The notes under the pieces are model-generated. The model was not told the origin of the DNA. It searched no databases and saw only the letters and a program-made list of their open reading frames with translations. From Bathynomus jamesi (taxonomy: Eukaryota > Arthropoda > Malacostraca > Isopoda > Cirolanidae), in contig JAJOZX010002578.1 of the NCBI GenBank assembly GCA_023014485.1, positions 225,001-289,000 of the forward strand: a DNA stretch of 64,000 nt, given 5' to 3'. The translations under genes and the position numbers were made by a program. Positions within the stretch are counted from its first letter, which is position 1. Each line of letters begins with the position of its first letter. Positions 43,376 through 54,934 of the stretch are shown one piece after another.

Positions 43376-44217
43376 TCGTGCAGCAAGGAGGCTAGTTTTC
43401 TCCTCTTTTTTCTTTCTTTTAACGCTATTGGCTAAACGCGTTAATTTTCAGTGTAGTGTAATTAATTTTTCACTGTTATTAACACGTCATTAAGACATAA
43501 ATGTGATAAATAAAATGCGCATTTAAAATTTAAAACGTTCTTCGAATTTGCCGTTTGTGCGCATGCGCAGACAAGATGAATTTTAAAATGGGATTTAAAA
43601 ATTATTAATATATTAAAAATTATTTATTGATATTTATTTTTATTGTTTCCTTTTATTAAAAAGAATAAATAAATAAGTGAATTTTATTCAATATTAAAAA
43701 AAAACGGGTTTTATTTTTTTCAAATTTGAAAAAAAAAAACCTATTTTTAATATTTTGTTTGATAGAGAAAATTAAATTATTTTTTTTTTTAATTTTAACT
43801 TCTTTTTTTTAATCTTTTTATAATTTTGAAATTTTAATATATATGTATTTTTGTATTTATTTATTTATTTATTTATTTATTTATTATTATTAATTTTTTT
43901 TTTTCTTTAGCCAAACTTGCTCGGAATTATTACCGACGAACGTTCAATTATAATTTTTTTTATTTTATAAATTGATACGCAAGTGCTTCAGGAATTATTT
44001 ATTTCACACACACACACACACACCACACACACACAAAATATGAAATAAGATTCTCATAATAAAATTATTCTCTCTCCATCACAGGAGGAAAGGAAAATTA
44101 CACATTTAAGACTATTGACTGACAAGAGCGAACAAATCACGGTCTCAAATTTTATCTCAACGATCATCATTTGCTTTATTTGCTCCCACAATAAAATGTT
44201 TGGAGGTCTTCACACTA

Positions 44218-44267
<50 letters not shown>

Positions 44268-44373
44268 ATATATTAAAACAAAAGTATTAAGTAGTATACA
44301 GCCATTTTATTTTATTACAGTACCAAGCAAAACATATACGAGTGTGTGTATATATATTATATATATATATATA
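43376..44373. other. no gene; AT-rich
   Basis: Long A/T runs, (ATTT)n at 43855-43890, (CA)n at 44008-44035, (CT)n(TA)n at about 44219-44270. Confidence 0.55.
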
Positions 44374-44776
44374 CAGGGTGGGCCGTAAGTTTCCATACAT
44401 AGGAAAAATAAAAAAAAATTTATGGACAACCATTTTTATTTATATAATATGCTCTACATGGTTGCCATTGTTTTGAAAACACATTTCAATACGTGTTCCC
44501 CACTGTTGATGAACACGCATTAGCACAGTTGACGTTATGCTTGTAATGGCGTTGGTGATACGTTCCTTTAGATGATTTATGTCTCGTATCTTTTCCTGAT
44601 ACACCATGGCCTTCAAGTGCCCCAAAGATAGAAATCAAGGGGGGTGAGATCTGGGGATCTGGGAGGCCACTCCAGAGGACCACGCCGACCAATCCAAGCA
44701 TCCGGAAACTGCTGATCCAAATACCGACGCACGTATTTAAATTTTTCCTATGTATGGAAACTTACGGCCCAACCTG
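44374..44776 (-). mobile_element. internally deleted mariner (403 bp)
   Basis: Ends CAGGGTGGGCCGTAAGTTTC and, reverse-complemented, CAGGTTGGGCCGTAAGTTTC, with TA on both sides. The minus strand (about 44730-44440) codes for the C-terminus of a DD41D-like transposase: AWIGRRGPLEWPPRSPDLTP, LDFYLWG, a 1-nt deletion, then HLKAMVYQEKIRDINHLKER and NNGNHVEHII. The whole 5' two-thirds of the gene is lost. Confidence 0.85.
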
Positions 44777-44847
<71 letters not shown>

Positions 44848-45129
44848 TATTAAAGTTATGATCTGAACAATGACAGAAAATGACACAAAGCTGCTGAAAG
44901 TTTATTCCAAAACTACAGTTAAAAATATAAATAATATATAAATGGTAATTAAAAACAGCAAAATGTTTATTTGCTAAAAGAAAATATATTGTTTTGTTTG
45001 GAAAAACAATGGCGTTACTTTTATATATATTAAAAAAATAGTTTTGAAAGTATGTAGAAACTTCTATTATTCGCATGTATGCGAATCTATTTTGAATTTC
45101 AGGGCTTGGTTGTAACAAATTTATCTTCA

Positions 45130-45165
45130 CTGAAGAAGGCAAATATTTGGCAAGCCGGACATCTT
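45130..45165 (+). ncRNA. degenerate hammerhead-like motif
   Basis: CTGAAGA, then AGGC...GCC, then GGACATC where GAAAC is expected. Resembles Penelope-like repeats but the GAAA box is broken. Isolated, no other Penelope sequence recognised nearby. Confidence 0.25.
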
Positions 45166-45252
45166 GTAGTAATTTAAGATCCATATATTGCACTATATTT
45201 ACTTTATAATTATTAATTATCAGTAAACGAACAACTATTCAGAGAAATTTTT

Positions 45253-45256
<4 letters not shown>

Positions 45257-45325
<69 letters not shown>
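45257..45325. repeat. (GA)n microsatellite
   Basis: About 34 uninterrupted GA units. Confidence 0.95.
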
Positions 45326-45326
<1 letters not shown>

Positions 45327-45643
45327 ACAAGGACAAGAGAAAGCCTCAAAGACCTTCTAGTCCACTCTGGGAAGTTCCTGTTATTAAACACGTTTATTTT
45401 TCTTTCATCTCTCCTAATAGTAGTAGAAAACTGGATAGAAAAGTATAAGGCTCTCCCCTTACCCTCCGTTCCCTCCCTGCCAGAGACAGGTACGGAAAAA
45501 GTTGAAGAAAAAACCTTGACCCTGGAAAAGTAGCCAAGGAAATTTTACAGGAAAGTGGAGAATATATAAAAAGCTCTATAATTAGCATGCCTTCAGAGAC
45601 ACCGTGCAAGCGAACTCCTGCAGAGTTACGTTATGTTTTAGTC

Positions 45644-46290
45644 TTAAACTATGAGAGTATTCAGTACTTTGTCTAGCCTATTTTTAAACACATTTACACT
45701 TTGGTTGGATATATATAAAACCTCTGAGGGAAGTTGGTTCCAGATATTAACTATTTTATAGGAAAAGAAATTCCCGCAGACAGAGGTCCTAAAAGTCTTT
45801 AGTTCCAGTTTAAACCCATTATTTCTTGTCGGATTGGCATTAAGTGAGAATAAGTTTCTGTAATGTACCCTGTCTATTCCATTGAGCATCTTGAAGACTT
45901 GAATAAGCTGACCGTGCAACCTCCTCGTCTCTAAGGTAAACAGATTTAGGCGCTCCAATCTCCGTTGATAGTTTTGCATTCTCATTGAAGAGATCAATTT
46001 TGTAGCCCATGATTGTACTCTTTCTAACCTTTCTACGTCCTTCCTGAGGGATGGAGACCAAAACTGCGTACATGCGTACAGTATTCCAGTTGAGGTCTGA
46101 CTAGTGAATTATAAGGAGACATTACAGTCTCCTTGTTCCGAAACTGGAACAGTCTTTCAATATAACCTAATATTTTTAAGGCCCTCTTTTCGACTTCTGC
46201 ACAATGCTTCGATGGTTTCAGATCATTGCTGATATAGACTCCTAAGTCTTTCTCTAGATCGGTCTCAGTCAAGTTCCTTCCCGAGAGAGA
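45644..46290 (-). pseudogene. LINE-C (CR1-like) ORF2 C-terminal fragment
   Basis: Minus strand, two frameshifts. 46290-46100: GRNLTETDLEKDLGVYISND, EVEKRALKILGYIERLFQFR, SLVRPQLEYCTHV. 46073-45840 frame: SPSLRKDVERLERVQSWATK. 45997-45644: YQRRLERLNLFTLETRRLHG, LIQVFKMLNGID, IVNIWNQLPSEV, VNVFKNRLDKVL. This order is the RT thumb and C-terminus of CR1-like LINEs. It begins at a (GA)n tract. Confidence 0.8.
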
Positions 46291-46298
46291 GAGAGAGG

Positions 46299-46339
<41 letters not shown>

Positions 46340-46967
46340 ATATACAAATAAATAAATATATACACGCGTATTATAAAGAGAAACAAGTAGTTTGTTTTCA
46401 CACTTTCCAATATCAAATTCAAACACAAACTAACTTTCCATATAAGGACAATGTTTGTATTATTCGCCAATCATTATTCTACAATATTTGTTTATATTCC
46501 TGTCTCTTTGTCACTACACCGTTCCTTCTCTCTCTCCCTCATCAAGGGCGAGAGATCAAACTGGGACACCTATATAAACATATATATATTACACACCGAG
46601 TTATACTCTAATTATACCAGTACGTCTCTCTCTCTCTCTTAATATATATATACGCTGAAGCGTAAACACATACCGGGAAATTTGATGCCTTTTCGCCAAA
46701 CAGAGAATTTCTATTTCAGAAACGAGAATGTAGGTGTAAAAATTGGTAATATGAATATGGCTAGAATTAGCTGGTTGTGTGATTTTGGTCCTAAAAATTG
46801 GCTCACTAGCCAATTATAAAATCTTTGTTGCGTGATGGTGGTAGTCTATTTGAATAGAATAGAACTTAAAACACACACACACACACACACACACACCACC
46901 ACACACACAGTTTGAATCTCCAAAAGTACAACACTTATTATTGGATGGTTTATATATATATATATAT

Positions 46968-47037
<70 letters not shown>
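46291..47037. other. no gene; microsatellites
   Basis: (GA)n 46291-46337, (CA)n 46871-46908, (TA)n(GA)n(TA)n at 46950-47036. Nothing coding. Confidence 0.6.
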
Positions 47038-47055
<18 letters not shown>

Positions 47056-47317
47056 GTTCAGGAAGAACCGATTCGCCTCTATTAAAGGGCATATCTCAGC
47101 AAAACAAAGAAAAAGTGAGAGGAAAGACAGAGGAAAAAGAAAGGGTGGAGGGACAGTCGAAGTGGAAAAAGACCAAGGATGACAAGGACTGCAGGGTCGA
47201 GCCCCATCATCCTTGGGTGCTAGGGCCGGGAGGGCGCACGTGAAACCTCCAGGAACAAGCACGTACAAACGAGCACAAAGAGCACTCAAGAGCACGAGCT
47301 TAGAACCCCCTTGCGGG

Positions 47318-47322
<5 letters not shown>
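47038..47322 (-). repeat. SINE-like retroposon with poly(A), minus strand
   Basis: T-run at 47037-47054 followed by CAGGAAGAACCGATTCGCC, then on to CCCCCTTGCGGGG. It is the inverse of 50105-50380 with about 90% similarity. On the sense strand it contains GGGGCTCGACCCTG, a possible Pol III B-box, and ends in oligo(A). Head origin not identified. Confidence 0.65.
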
Positions 47323-47363
<41 letters not shown>

Positions 47364-47370
47364 ATATATA
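47323..47370. repeat. (TA)n microsatellite
   Basis: TA array ending exactly at the DD37E transposon boundary. Confidence 0.9.
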
Positions 47371-48736
47371 CGGGGCCCAATAAACCTTAGCCCCCCCGCC
47401 CATGGCCTAAACCATTAGAGGTACAATAAAACTAAACATACCTTACAAAAGATAATTTAATCCTGCATTTAATGAGAAACAATTAAAACTTGGTGTTCCT
47501 GCCATTGGCTTCCAAGACAGCCTGAATTCGCTTTGGGTAGCTTGCCAAAAGTGACGTGAATAGATCTTGATCGTCACGCAAATTTGCTAAAACAGTTTCA
47601 GTGTGTTGCGTCATTGTATCCTTCGAAAATCGATTTGCTGCAGGTTCTTGAAACAAGAGACATTCAACCTTGTCCTTTATAACTGATCCAATGTGTTCAC
47701 AGACGTTCAGGTCATGAGAATTTCCTGACCATTCTTCATTTCCAAAGAAATCGATCTCATGGTTCCGCAACAACTGTTGAGTGGCTAATGCCTTAAAGCA
47801 GGAGGCCTTATCGTGCGGAAGTGTGACCTGATCGACATCCATAACATTGTTTGGGTTTCTTAGAAAAGGAATGACATGCTGGGATAGAATAATATCACGA
47901 AAATACTGTCCATCCCAACTCTGACCATTTGGCTTCAGCACCCACATGAGCTTCTTTGCAGTGAACAAAACAAACACTCCAACACAGTCTGGACTTTTTA
48001 ATAATTCGCGATAATGTTCATTGTCATCGATTTCATCTGGTGTTGTGGCCCACACTCGGTCATTTTGGTAGTTAGGCCGACGTGTTACGTAAACAAAAAA
48101 TTCATCGGAGACAGCTCAGTGCATGAAATCATCCACATCCCAATCTTCAAGATAATGGGCAAACCACATTCTGTCATCGATGTTAAGTTGAGTTTTTCTT
48201 GGCTTTGGAAGTTCATGCCAAGGCTTTAAACCTTGCCTATGACAGTACAGTCGAATGATCTCACCACTAACGATCTTTCCTCTCAACACTTCGATCTCTC
48301 TAGAAAGTTTAGTACAGCTGTTTTTCCGCTTACGCGTACCGCTTTCAATGATGTCCTTTGTTTCCTGAGAGAGTGGCAAATTTGGGCGCCCAGATTTGGT
48401 TGTATCCATTTCACATTCATCCAAAGTTTTATTCCAATTTCTTTTGACGAAGTCCTCACTTCTTCGCAACTTTTTGGCAACCCATGAACGTGTTATAAAG
48501 GTGGCTCCACCATCACGAGCTTCCCGAAATGTTATTGCTCTTATGCGATCTATCACACGTTGCCTCTCCGAATCACCAATTAATTGAGAAGCCATTATAT
48601 TATCACTTTATCAGCTAGAGTAATTTTAATACCTGCAATAAATGAAGAATTTTATATATTTTTATAATCACTAAAAACTATTCGATATAAGTAAACATGT
48701 AAGCTGCAAATGGGGGGGGCTAAGGTTTTTGGAACC

Positions 48737-48739
<3 letters not shown>
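47371..48739 (-). mobile_element. DD37E Tc1/mariner-superfamily transposon (1369 bp)
   Basis: The ends share CCTTAGCCCCCC: the left starts CGGGGCCCAATAAACC, the right (reverse-complemented) AGGGGTTCCAAAAACC. TA lies on both sides. One transposase gene on the minus strand spans most of the element. Terminal repeats about 27 bp. Confidence 0.85.
47483..48595 (-). pseudogene. DD37E transposase with a single in-frame TGA
   Basis: From ATG at 48595, 370 codons before the stop in one frame, interrupted only by TGA at codon 160 (plus-strand 48116-48118). MASQLIGDSERQRVIDRIRA leads a helix-turn-helix. KSGRPNLPLSQETKDII (68-84) is the linker; the second HTH follows. Catalytic residues: D164 (AVSDEFFVY), D262 (LPHDKASCF) and E300 (DLNVCEHIG), with 37 residues between the last two: DD37E. 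SHD replaces the usual SPD before the Glu. The C-terminus is QAVLEANGRNTKF. A TGG-to-TGA change would explain the stop, but the ancestral codon is not known. Confidence 0.85.
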
Positions 48740-48772
<33 letters not shown>

Positions 48773-49219
48773 TATACATATGTGGTTTAACAAACTGTAT
48801 CTTAAAACCTATCCAAGACAGATAATCCATACGGATGAAAGAGAGGGATAAAACATCCTTCACCTATATCCCTTATATTCCCACGAATTAAAAGTCCTTA
48901 CATCATTTCAATTAAAATCCTTTTGAAGAATCAATAAACCCATCAGCGAAATTAATTCAAATTTTGACGTGTTTAAAGTTAATGATGAAATTACAGTTCC
49001 AAACCTTTTGATTGTACAGTTACCTGTATGTACAAATGTTCAGTGTTTGGTCTTATTAGTTACAGAAACTTAGAATTCCTAATAAAAAATTTTAACATAA
49101 AATATCTGTATATTCTAATATGTCTTCCACAAGAAAATATTACCAGAGTACACCGTTTTGTAAATCGAAAGTACGTAAAACGGTTCCGTCTTCAAAAGTA
49201 CTCTTACAGGTTCGTCTGA

Positions 49220-49264
<45 letters not shown>

Positions 49265-49324
49265 CAGTACACTCGTAGAGGTAAAAGAAATTTCTTCATA
49301 TTACTTTCGACCTATACCTTAAGC
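48773..49324. other. no gene
   Basis: AT-rich with (AAT)n at 49220-49263. Frame at 49028-49219 not recognisable. Confidence 0.5.
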
Positions 49325-49605
49325 CTACCAAATGTACTCCTTAACTACTTTATACTCAGAGTACATTTAGTCATTTTTACCAAGTATACTATTTAAGTAC
49401 TTTATATTCAGAGTACATTTTATCCTTTTCCCTAAGTGTACTATTTAAGTGCTTTATATTCAGAGAAACATTTAATCCTTCTTTTCAAGTGTACTATTTA
49501 AGTATTTTATACTCAAAGTACATTTTGTTCTATTCACCAAGTGTACTATTTAAGTGCTTTATAGTCAGAGAACATTAAGTTCTTTTTGCATACATACTAT
49601 TTAAA
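49325..49605. repeat. minisatellite, about five ~54-bp units
   Basis: Units read AAGTGTACTATTTAAGTGC, TTTATATTCAGAGTACATTT, then a T-rich end. The GTACT/AGTAC words are also found at 32640-32710 and flanking the SINE at 54935. Confidence 0.75.
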
Positions 49606-50057
49606 TAGTCTTATTTCTATAAACTCTCAGCTTTAAAGTAGAGAAGCAGTGGACAAGACTTTAGGAGTATAGAATACTCAAAATGGTTGAATTCTACGCA
49701 TGGCTTTATTCAACACTTCAAAATCTGAAGATGGTACACTTCAACCACTCGAAAAGTATACGTATGAGAACAGTTTGAAAAAAAGTTTCAGTGTTTACTT
49801 GACTATTAATTATTTATTAATAAACTATAAAATAGAGGATGCGTGTTAATAAGAGATTGGATGAAGAGGCTTGTTTGCCAAAAACCTAGAAAAGCCATTG
49901 GTTTTCGGGATTGCACTTAGCACTCAATATTGGTTACTTTATCGTTTATCTTTCGTGTACGTTTTTGTGTTTGATGTTATAAAAAGTAGTGTCTGTAATA
50001 AGTTATAATATTAATAGAATATGTATACAGTAATACATGAAATCTTTTACAGTTTTT

Positions 50058-50060
<3 letters not shown>
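49606..50060. other. no recognisable feature
   Basis: AT-rich sequence without supported coding. Confidence 0.5.
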
Positions 50061-50091
<31 letters not shown>

Positions 50092-50104
50092 ATATATATA
50101 TATA

Positions 50105-50380
50105 TCCCGCAAGGGGGTTCTAAGCTCGTGCTCTTGAGTGCTTTTGTGCTCGTTTGTACGTGGTTCCTGGAGGCTTCACGTGCGCCCTCCCGGCCCTAGC
50201 ACCTAAGGATGATGGGGCTCGACCCTGCAGTCCTTGTCATCCTTGGGTCTTTTACCACTTCGACTGTCCCCACCACCCTTCCTTTTTCCTCTGTCTTTCC
50301 TCTCACTTTTTCTTTGTTTTTCCGCCGAGATATGCCCTTTTAAATAGAGGCGAATCGGTTCTTCCGAACTTAAAAAAATA
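50105..50380 (+). repeat. SINE-like retroposon with oligo(A), plus strand
   Basis: Plus-strand partner of 47038-47322: starts CCCGCAAGGGGGTTCTAAGC, contains GGGGCTCGACCCTG, ends AACTTAAAAAAA. A (TA)n array lies on each side. Confidence 0.65.
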
Positions 50381-50399
50381 TATATATATATATATATAA

Positions 50400-50698
50400 A
50401 ACCTTGGTTAACCTAGTTTTGTTTCCTCCCGAATTGTTCAGTCTGACGAAGGTCAAGCTTCTCACTCCACCTTAGACCTACAATTTAACGTGGAATCCGA
50501 AACACGCCCCACCAGCAGCCCGGCGTCTTAACCATTAGGCTACCCAGAGTACCCATTTATCTACCAACCAATTTCTTTATTGTGTGGAAGAATGAACAGC
50601 TGGGTTTTGCTGCGTGCCGCCTGCCGTCACCGGATCTCGATCTCGGGGTCGATGGATTCATAGTCAGCGATGCTAACCACTACACTACCGAGGCGCCA
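50400..50698 (-). repeat. dimeric tRNA-derived SINE (heads W and V), copy 1
   Basis: On the minus strand head W begins GGCGCCTCGGTAGTGTAGTG, with A-box-like TAGTGTAGTGGTTAGCATCG and B-box-like GAGATCGAGATCC. A linker with AATAAAG follows. Head V has TAGCCTAATGGTTAAGACG and TTTCGGATTCC, then tail GGTCTAAGGTGGAGTGAG. The same two-headed order is present at 54935-55213, so the dimer is a real unit. V occurs alone at 62191. Confidence 0.8.
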
Positions 50699-50699
50699 T

Positions 50700-50882
50700 A
50701 TATATATATAATATATATATATATATATACAACGTCAACATGACTAAAAGTTTGGAGAATTTTTAAAAATTTTTATTTCTTCTTTTTTTATTTTTTTAAA
50801 TATTTTATTTTTTGTTTATTAATTTTTTGTCTTTCCTTTGTTAAAATTTATTCAGTTACACACCCACTTCCAAATAAAATTC

Positions 50883-50959
<77 letters not shown>

Positions 50960-51495
50960 AACAGACACACACACAATATACTATTTGTTTCCCTTATACA
51001 TTGTACGCGCACACATATACATTCTATGGACTCACGTTCACACACACACATACACACACACACACGTTCACACACATACACATACACATTACACACACAT
51101 ACACACACACACACACACGCAATCGCAGAATCCGCAGTCACACGCTCCCAAAAAAGGTTTTTATTATTCATTTCCTCATTGTTAAAAATTCTTTCTTTTA
51201 ATTTTGATTAAAAAGAAAGAAACTTTTGCAAGAAAATTTACTTTCTTCATCTTTTTCATCTTTTTCTTTTTTCTTTTCACTAATTATAAACTCGTTTCCT
51301 TCCGTAAAAGGAGTTATTATATATATATATATATATAAAGTGGAGCGGCGTTCCTGTATTTTATGTGTGAGATTTAAATGTGTAGTAAAATGGCGGAGTC
51401 TTTTTGGAGATTATCTTACCACTTTTATGAAAAACTACAAAAAACAAACAAACAAGAAAAAAAAATCATGAGCTTCATTTGCAGGATAATCTGGG

Positions 51496-51547
<52 letters not shown>

Positions 51548-51681
51548 CTGCGGAGCGTGTATGACATAGGTGACAAGGGCAGAATGATAATTTAGAATGA
51601 CCCCCTCCTTCATCGAATTCTACAAATGACGAGGCATAACACTGCGTGAAAGATCAGTTCCGGCCAGACTCAGAAGATGTG

Positions 51682-51723
<42 letters not shown>

Positions 51724-52090
51724 ATCTTAGTTATAAAAAAATGAGCGTGTTATTATGGGTTACTCTTTTCCACGGTCTAAAAAACTACCATGGAGAAAGA
51801 TCACTGTGCTAATCTACCCTCCCCCCACACACACTCCCCCAAATCCCCTATCCCCCATCCCTCCCTGTTTAGTTTTCACCTACAGTGATTATTATCCCAG
51901 TCTCACACTTATGAAACCTGTCTCCCATGTAAGAAAAAAGCGGCAAATTCCAGTCCTCTTTATAAACACATAAGGATGTCAGGACGTTTACCCAATTTCG
52001 CCCCCCCCCTATCCCCGACACCCCCGAAAAAAAGAAAACATTCAGAGATCAACACGTCAGATTTTCAATCTTCCTTTCCCTTAACTCATT
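50700..52090. other. no gene; microsatellites
   Basis: (TA)n 50699-50728, (CT)n 50886-50955, (CA)n 51034-51118 and 51497-51544, (GT)n 51679-51720, C-rich patches at 51813-51862 and 51995-52025. Confidence 0.65.
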
Positions 52091-52150
52091 CATTATAATA
52101 GGTTAGGTTACGCTATAGGTTAGAGTAGGTATGATTGGTTTAAATTACAT
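52091..52150 (+). repeat. degenerate TTAGG-like tract
   Basis: ATAGGTTAGGTTACGCTATA and related words; short and worn. Confidence 0.35.
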
Positions 52151-53141
52151 TTAAACGAACTTCAAATATACATAACTGTCGAGACCAACATTTAGCGACC
52201 TTTGCTTTTGTTTTTAGGGGTGGGGTGGATGAGAGGGCGTGGGGGGTGGGGAGTAAAGTAAAAAAATTACAGCATATATATATTTCCTTATGTGGTACAC
52301 ACTGTTTTCAGAATATAAGCTTTGTTAATCTCTATTTTCATCTTATTAAAATATAATAAATCTTCCCTAAATTCTGATTGTAGGTTTCATATCGTCTAAA
52401 TGTATGTCAAGAAAGAAAAAAAAAAAAGAAGATATTCCCATTATTAAAACTGGAATAAAAAAAAAATTCCATTTTCTGATGTCTGTTTAATGTATTAATA
52501 ATAATGAGGTAGTTGGAACAAAAAAAAAAATAGTTCATTTGCAATTTTCTAAATACGTTCATGAAAATAGCTAGTTTGGTATCGTAAAAAAAACAGGAAA
52601 TCAGTTTACAAAAAGGTAGTCTCGTCTTCATATTCAAATTATATAAAAAAAAATATAGTATTCGGTCTGCTTTGGCTGTTTCTATGTTAAAAAAAAAAAA
52701 AAAAGCAACATTTGGACACTATATTTTTTTTATAAACTCTTTACTTATAAAATGGTTTCACTGTATGATGTTTGAAGTGCCTCATTTACATTGCATCACT
52801 TCGTGTTTGGGCAGTTTACAGAAGATAACATCCCATATAGTGACACTGATAACCCCTTATTATAAAGATTATACCCATATAGACACGGAGTACCTCAAGG
52901 TTATACTTTAGCACCGCTTCTGTTCTTTATTTATAAATGCCTATTATTAATAATGAAAAATAGTTTTATAGGCATTTATTAGCATTCGTAAACGAAGGTG
53001 TAGATTTATTTTAACTTTAAAAGAATAGAACAACAAATGACGACAATATTTTTGTAGCTCGGTGAATTATCTTTCATGCAGGTGACAATCAATCAAAATA
53101 TAAATCACAAAACTACATATATATATATATATATATATATA
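52151..53141. other. mostly featureless; a LINE RT scrap near 52872
   Basis: G-rich patch at 52216-52255, many A-runs, a (TA)n run at 53115-53141. The only coding trace is the RT scrap listed separately. Confidence 0.5.
52872..52950 (+). pseudogene. LINE reverse transcriptase scrap
   Basis: The frame reads HGVPQGYTLAPLLFFIYKC, matching the GVPQGS-LGPLLF block of non-LTR reverse transcriptases. Nothing recognisable before or after it. Confidence 0.55.
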
Positions 53142-53239
53142 CCGGGTGTACATAAAGTCAGGATCTATTTTTGTGAAGCACTTGGAAATTATATGGAATT
53201 CAATCATAAAATGATAAAGTGGTAACATTTATTAAATAA

Positions 53240-53530
53240 TTAAGAGTAGGATTCGACGTGACGCCCATCAGTATCCCTGCACAGCTCAAATCGTTCCGCA
53301 GCATTTCTAAACACATTCTAGAGCATTTGCGGGGTTATGTTATCTGCAGCAGTTCGTATACGTGTACGTAAGTTTTCAATACTCGTAATCTTCGTCTGAT
53401 AGACGTGCGATTTGATAAAGCCCCATGCAAAGAAATCTAAAGGGGTTAAATCCTGTGATCTCGCTGGCCAAGGTCTGTTGCTTCCGCGTCCGATCCAGCG
53501 ATTTGGAAAACGTCTATCAGACGAAGATTA
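53240..53530 (-). pseudogene. mariner transposase C-terminal fragment (left arm)
   Basis: Minus strand: FPNRWIGRGSNRPWPARS, then QDLTPLDFFAWGFIKSHVYQ (SPD changed to SQD; final Asp kept), TKITSIENLRTRIRTAADN, ITPQML, a TAG, NVFRNAAERFELCRDTDGRH, VESYS stop. It differs from the right arm at the stop codon. Confidence 0.85.
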
Positions 53531-53676
53531 CGAGTATTGAAAACTTACGTACACGTATACGAACTGCTGCAGATAACATAACCCCGCAAATGCTCCAGAA
53601 TGTGTTTAGAAATGCTGCGGAACGATTTGAGCTGTGCAGGGATACTGATGGGCGTCACGTCGAATCCTACTCTTAA
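53513..53676 (+). pseudogene. mariner transposase C-terminal fragment (right arm)
   Basis: Plus strand: YQTKITSIENLRTRIRTAAD, NITPQMLQNVFRNAAERFEL, CRDTDGRHVESYS stop. Open throughout, with CAG where the left arm has TAG. Confidence 0.85.
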
Positions 53677-53771
53677 TTATTTAATAAATGTTACCACTTT
53701 ATCATTTTATGATTGAATTCCATATAATTTCCAAGTGCTTCACAAAAATAGATCCTGACTTTATGTACACC

Positions 53772-53803
<32 letters not shown>

Positions 53804-53807
<4 letters not shown>

Positions 53808-54324
53808 TGAATTATCGTTCATCTTTTGAAAGTGATTTTTCTGCTAACGAACAAATTATTTGCTATTATAATGTTCATTTTATGCGATCAAAACTCCGTT
53901 ATCATGAAAGGGCACACAGTGATAGTTTTAGTAGCTTATCCCATTGAATATTTAATATATCAAACTTGTATGATTAATCTACACAGACTTCATAAATGTT
54001 TCAATAATTACCGGTATTAAAATTGAAATATATTACGTGTTGTGCAGATGTGATATGTTAAGTTCAGATTAAATTAGAATAATCACATTTATTAAAGTAA
54101 TTTAAAATATTGTGTGAAAAGCTGTTCCAGTCATTGCAAAAGACAGATATGAAATTATATGGTCTTTGCTGGAAAAGAAATGCTCTTAACTTTTATGTAC
54201 CCGCAAATAGTTAGGGAATATACTATACCCATGAATTACACTCAATTGACAATAACTCGCTTAGAATCGACAAGATCCCAGTTAAGAATGAAAATTTTCT
54301 TCAAATGGCGACCCCATTTTATGA

Positions 54325-54362
<38 letters not shown>

Positions 54363-54404
54363 AGCACTGTTACTGCATTAACAGAGAGACACTATAAAAT
54401 TTTA
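53804..54404. other. no gene
   Basis: AT-rich; (ATT)n at 54327-54361. Frames at 53826-54362 unrecognised. Confidence 0.5.
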
Positions 54405-54690
54405 AACAATAAAATGACGTTATTTGCAATTTTCTTGGACCTATCTCCTGTGATTCAATAGAACACTGAATTTTTACCCCCAAAGCTGGTTAATTATGGG
54501 GTAAGAAGTGTATTATTAGACTGGTTCAAGTTTTCTTTAAATAATAAAAAGCAATATGTCAGACGAAGTAAACGTGACTTAGACTTTCAATCAATCACAC
54601 CGGGTTACCTCAGAGCTCGATATTGGGAACCTATGTTATGGCAACGATTTTAATAATTACCAAAACGCAACCACGCTCTAAACTCGGTCC
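54405..54690 (+). pseudogene. LINE reverse transcriptase fragment
   Basis: LFAIFLDLSPVIQ (compare FLDLSKAFD), then LVNYGVRSVLLDWFKFSLNN and KKQYVRRSKRDLDFQSITPG, where GVPQGS should follow but is degraded (YLRARYWEPML). A palm-domain scrap with at least two frameshifts. Confidence 0.7.
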
Positions 54691-54934
54691 ACTGTGTGTA
54701 CTTTAGAACAAAGAGGTTATAAAGGACTAAATATACACCGCAAGCAAAGAATAAAGTACTTTAAGAATACAGATATAGTAGGTCGAAATGATAAAGGGTA
54801 AACGGAACGGTTTTCTTCTTGACAAGCCGTGTTCTCTAAAACTAAGTGAAAAATACAAAAAGTACACTTCTAAGGATTAAAGAAAACCTTTCAGTTTATT
54901 CTCGGTGTACTTCCGATCTAACGAGTGTACTCTA

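Larger units (their letters stand above)
53142..53774. mobile_element. palindromic mariner derivative: two 3' ends head to head
   Basis: The arms 53142-53408 and 53506-53774 are near-identical inverted copies (about 267 bp) with termini GGGTGTACATAAAGTCAGG. Each arm carries the transposase C-terminus. Only the left (minus) copy has the upstream part with the third catalytic Asp. Flanked by (TA)n on both sides. Confidence 0.9.

Noticed and set aside
44881..45193. 143-aa minus frame with MDLKLLQDVRLAKYLPSS
   Set aside because: Half of it runs through (TA)n and the rest overlaps a degenerate hammerhead-like repeat. No family recognised.
48116..48118. In-frame TGA considered as a selenocysteine or programmed readthrough site
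   Set aside because: Transposases of this group have no such feature and no supporting downstream structure is apparent; a simple nonsense mutation is more likely.
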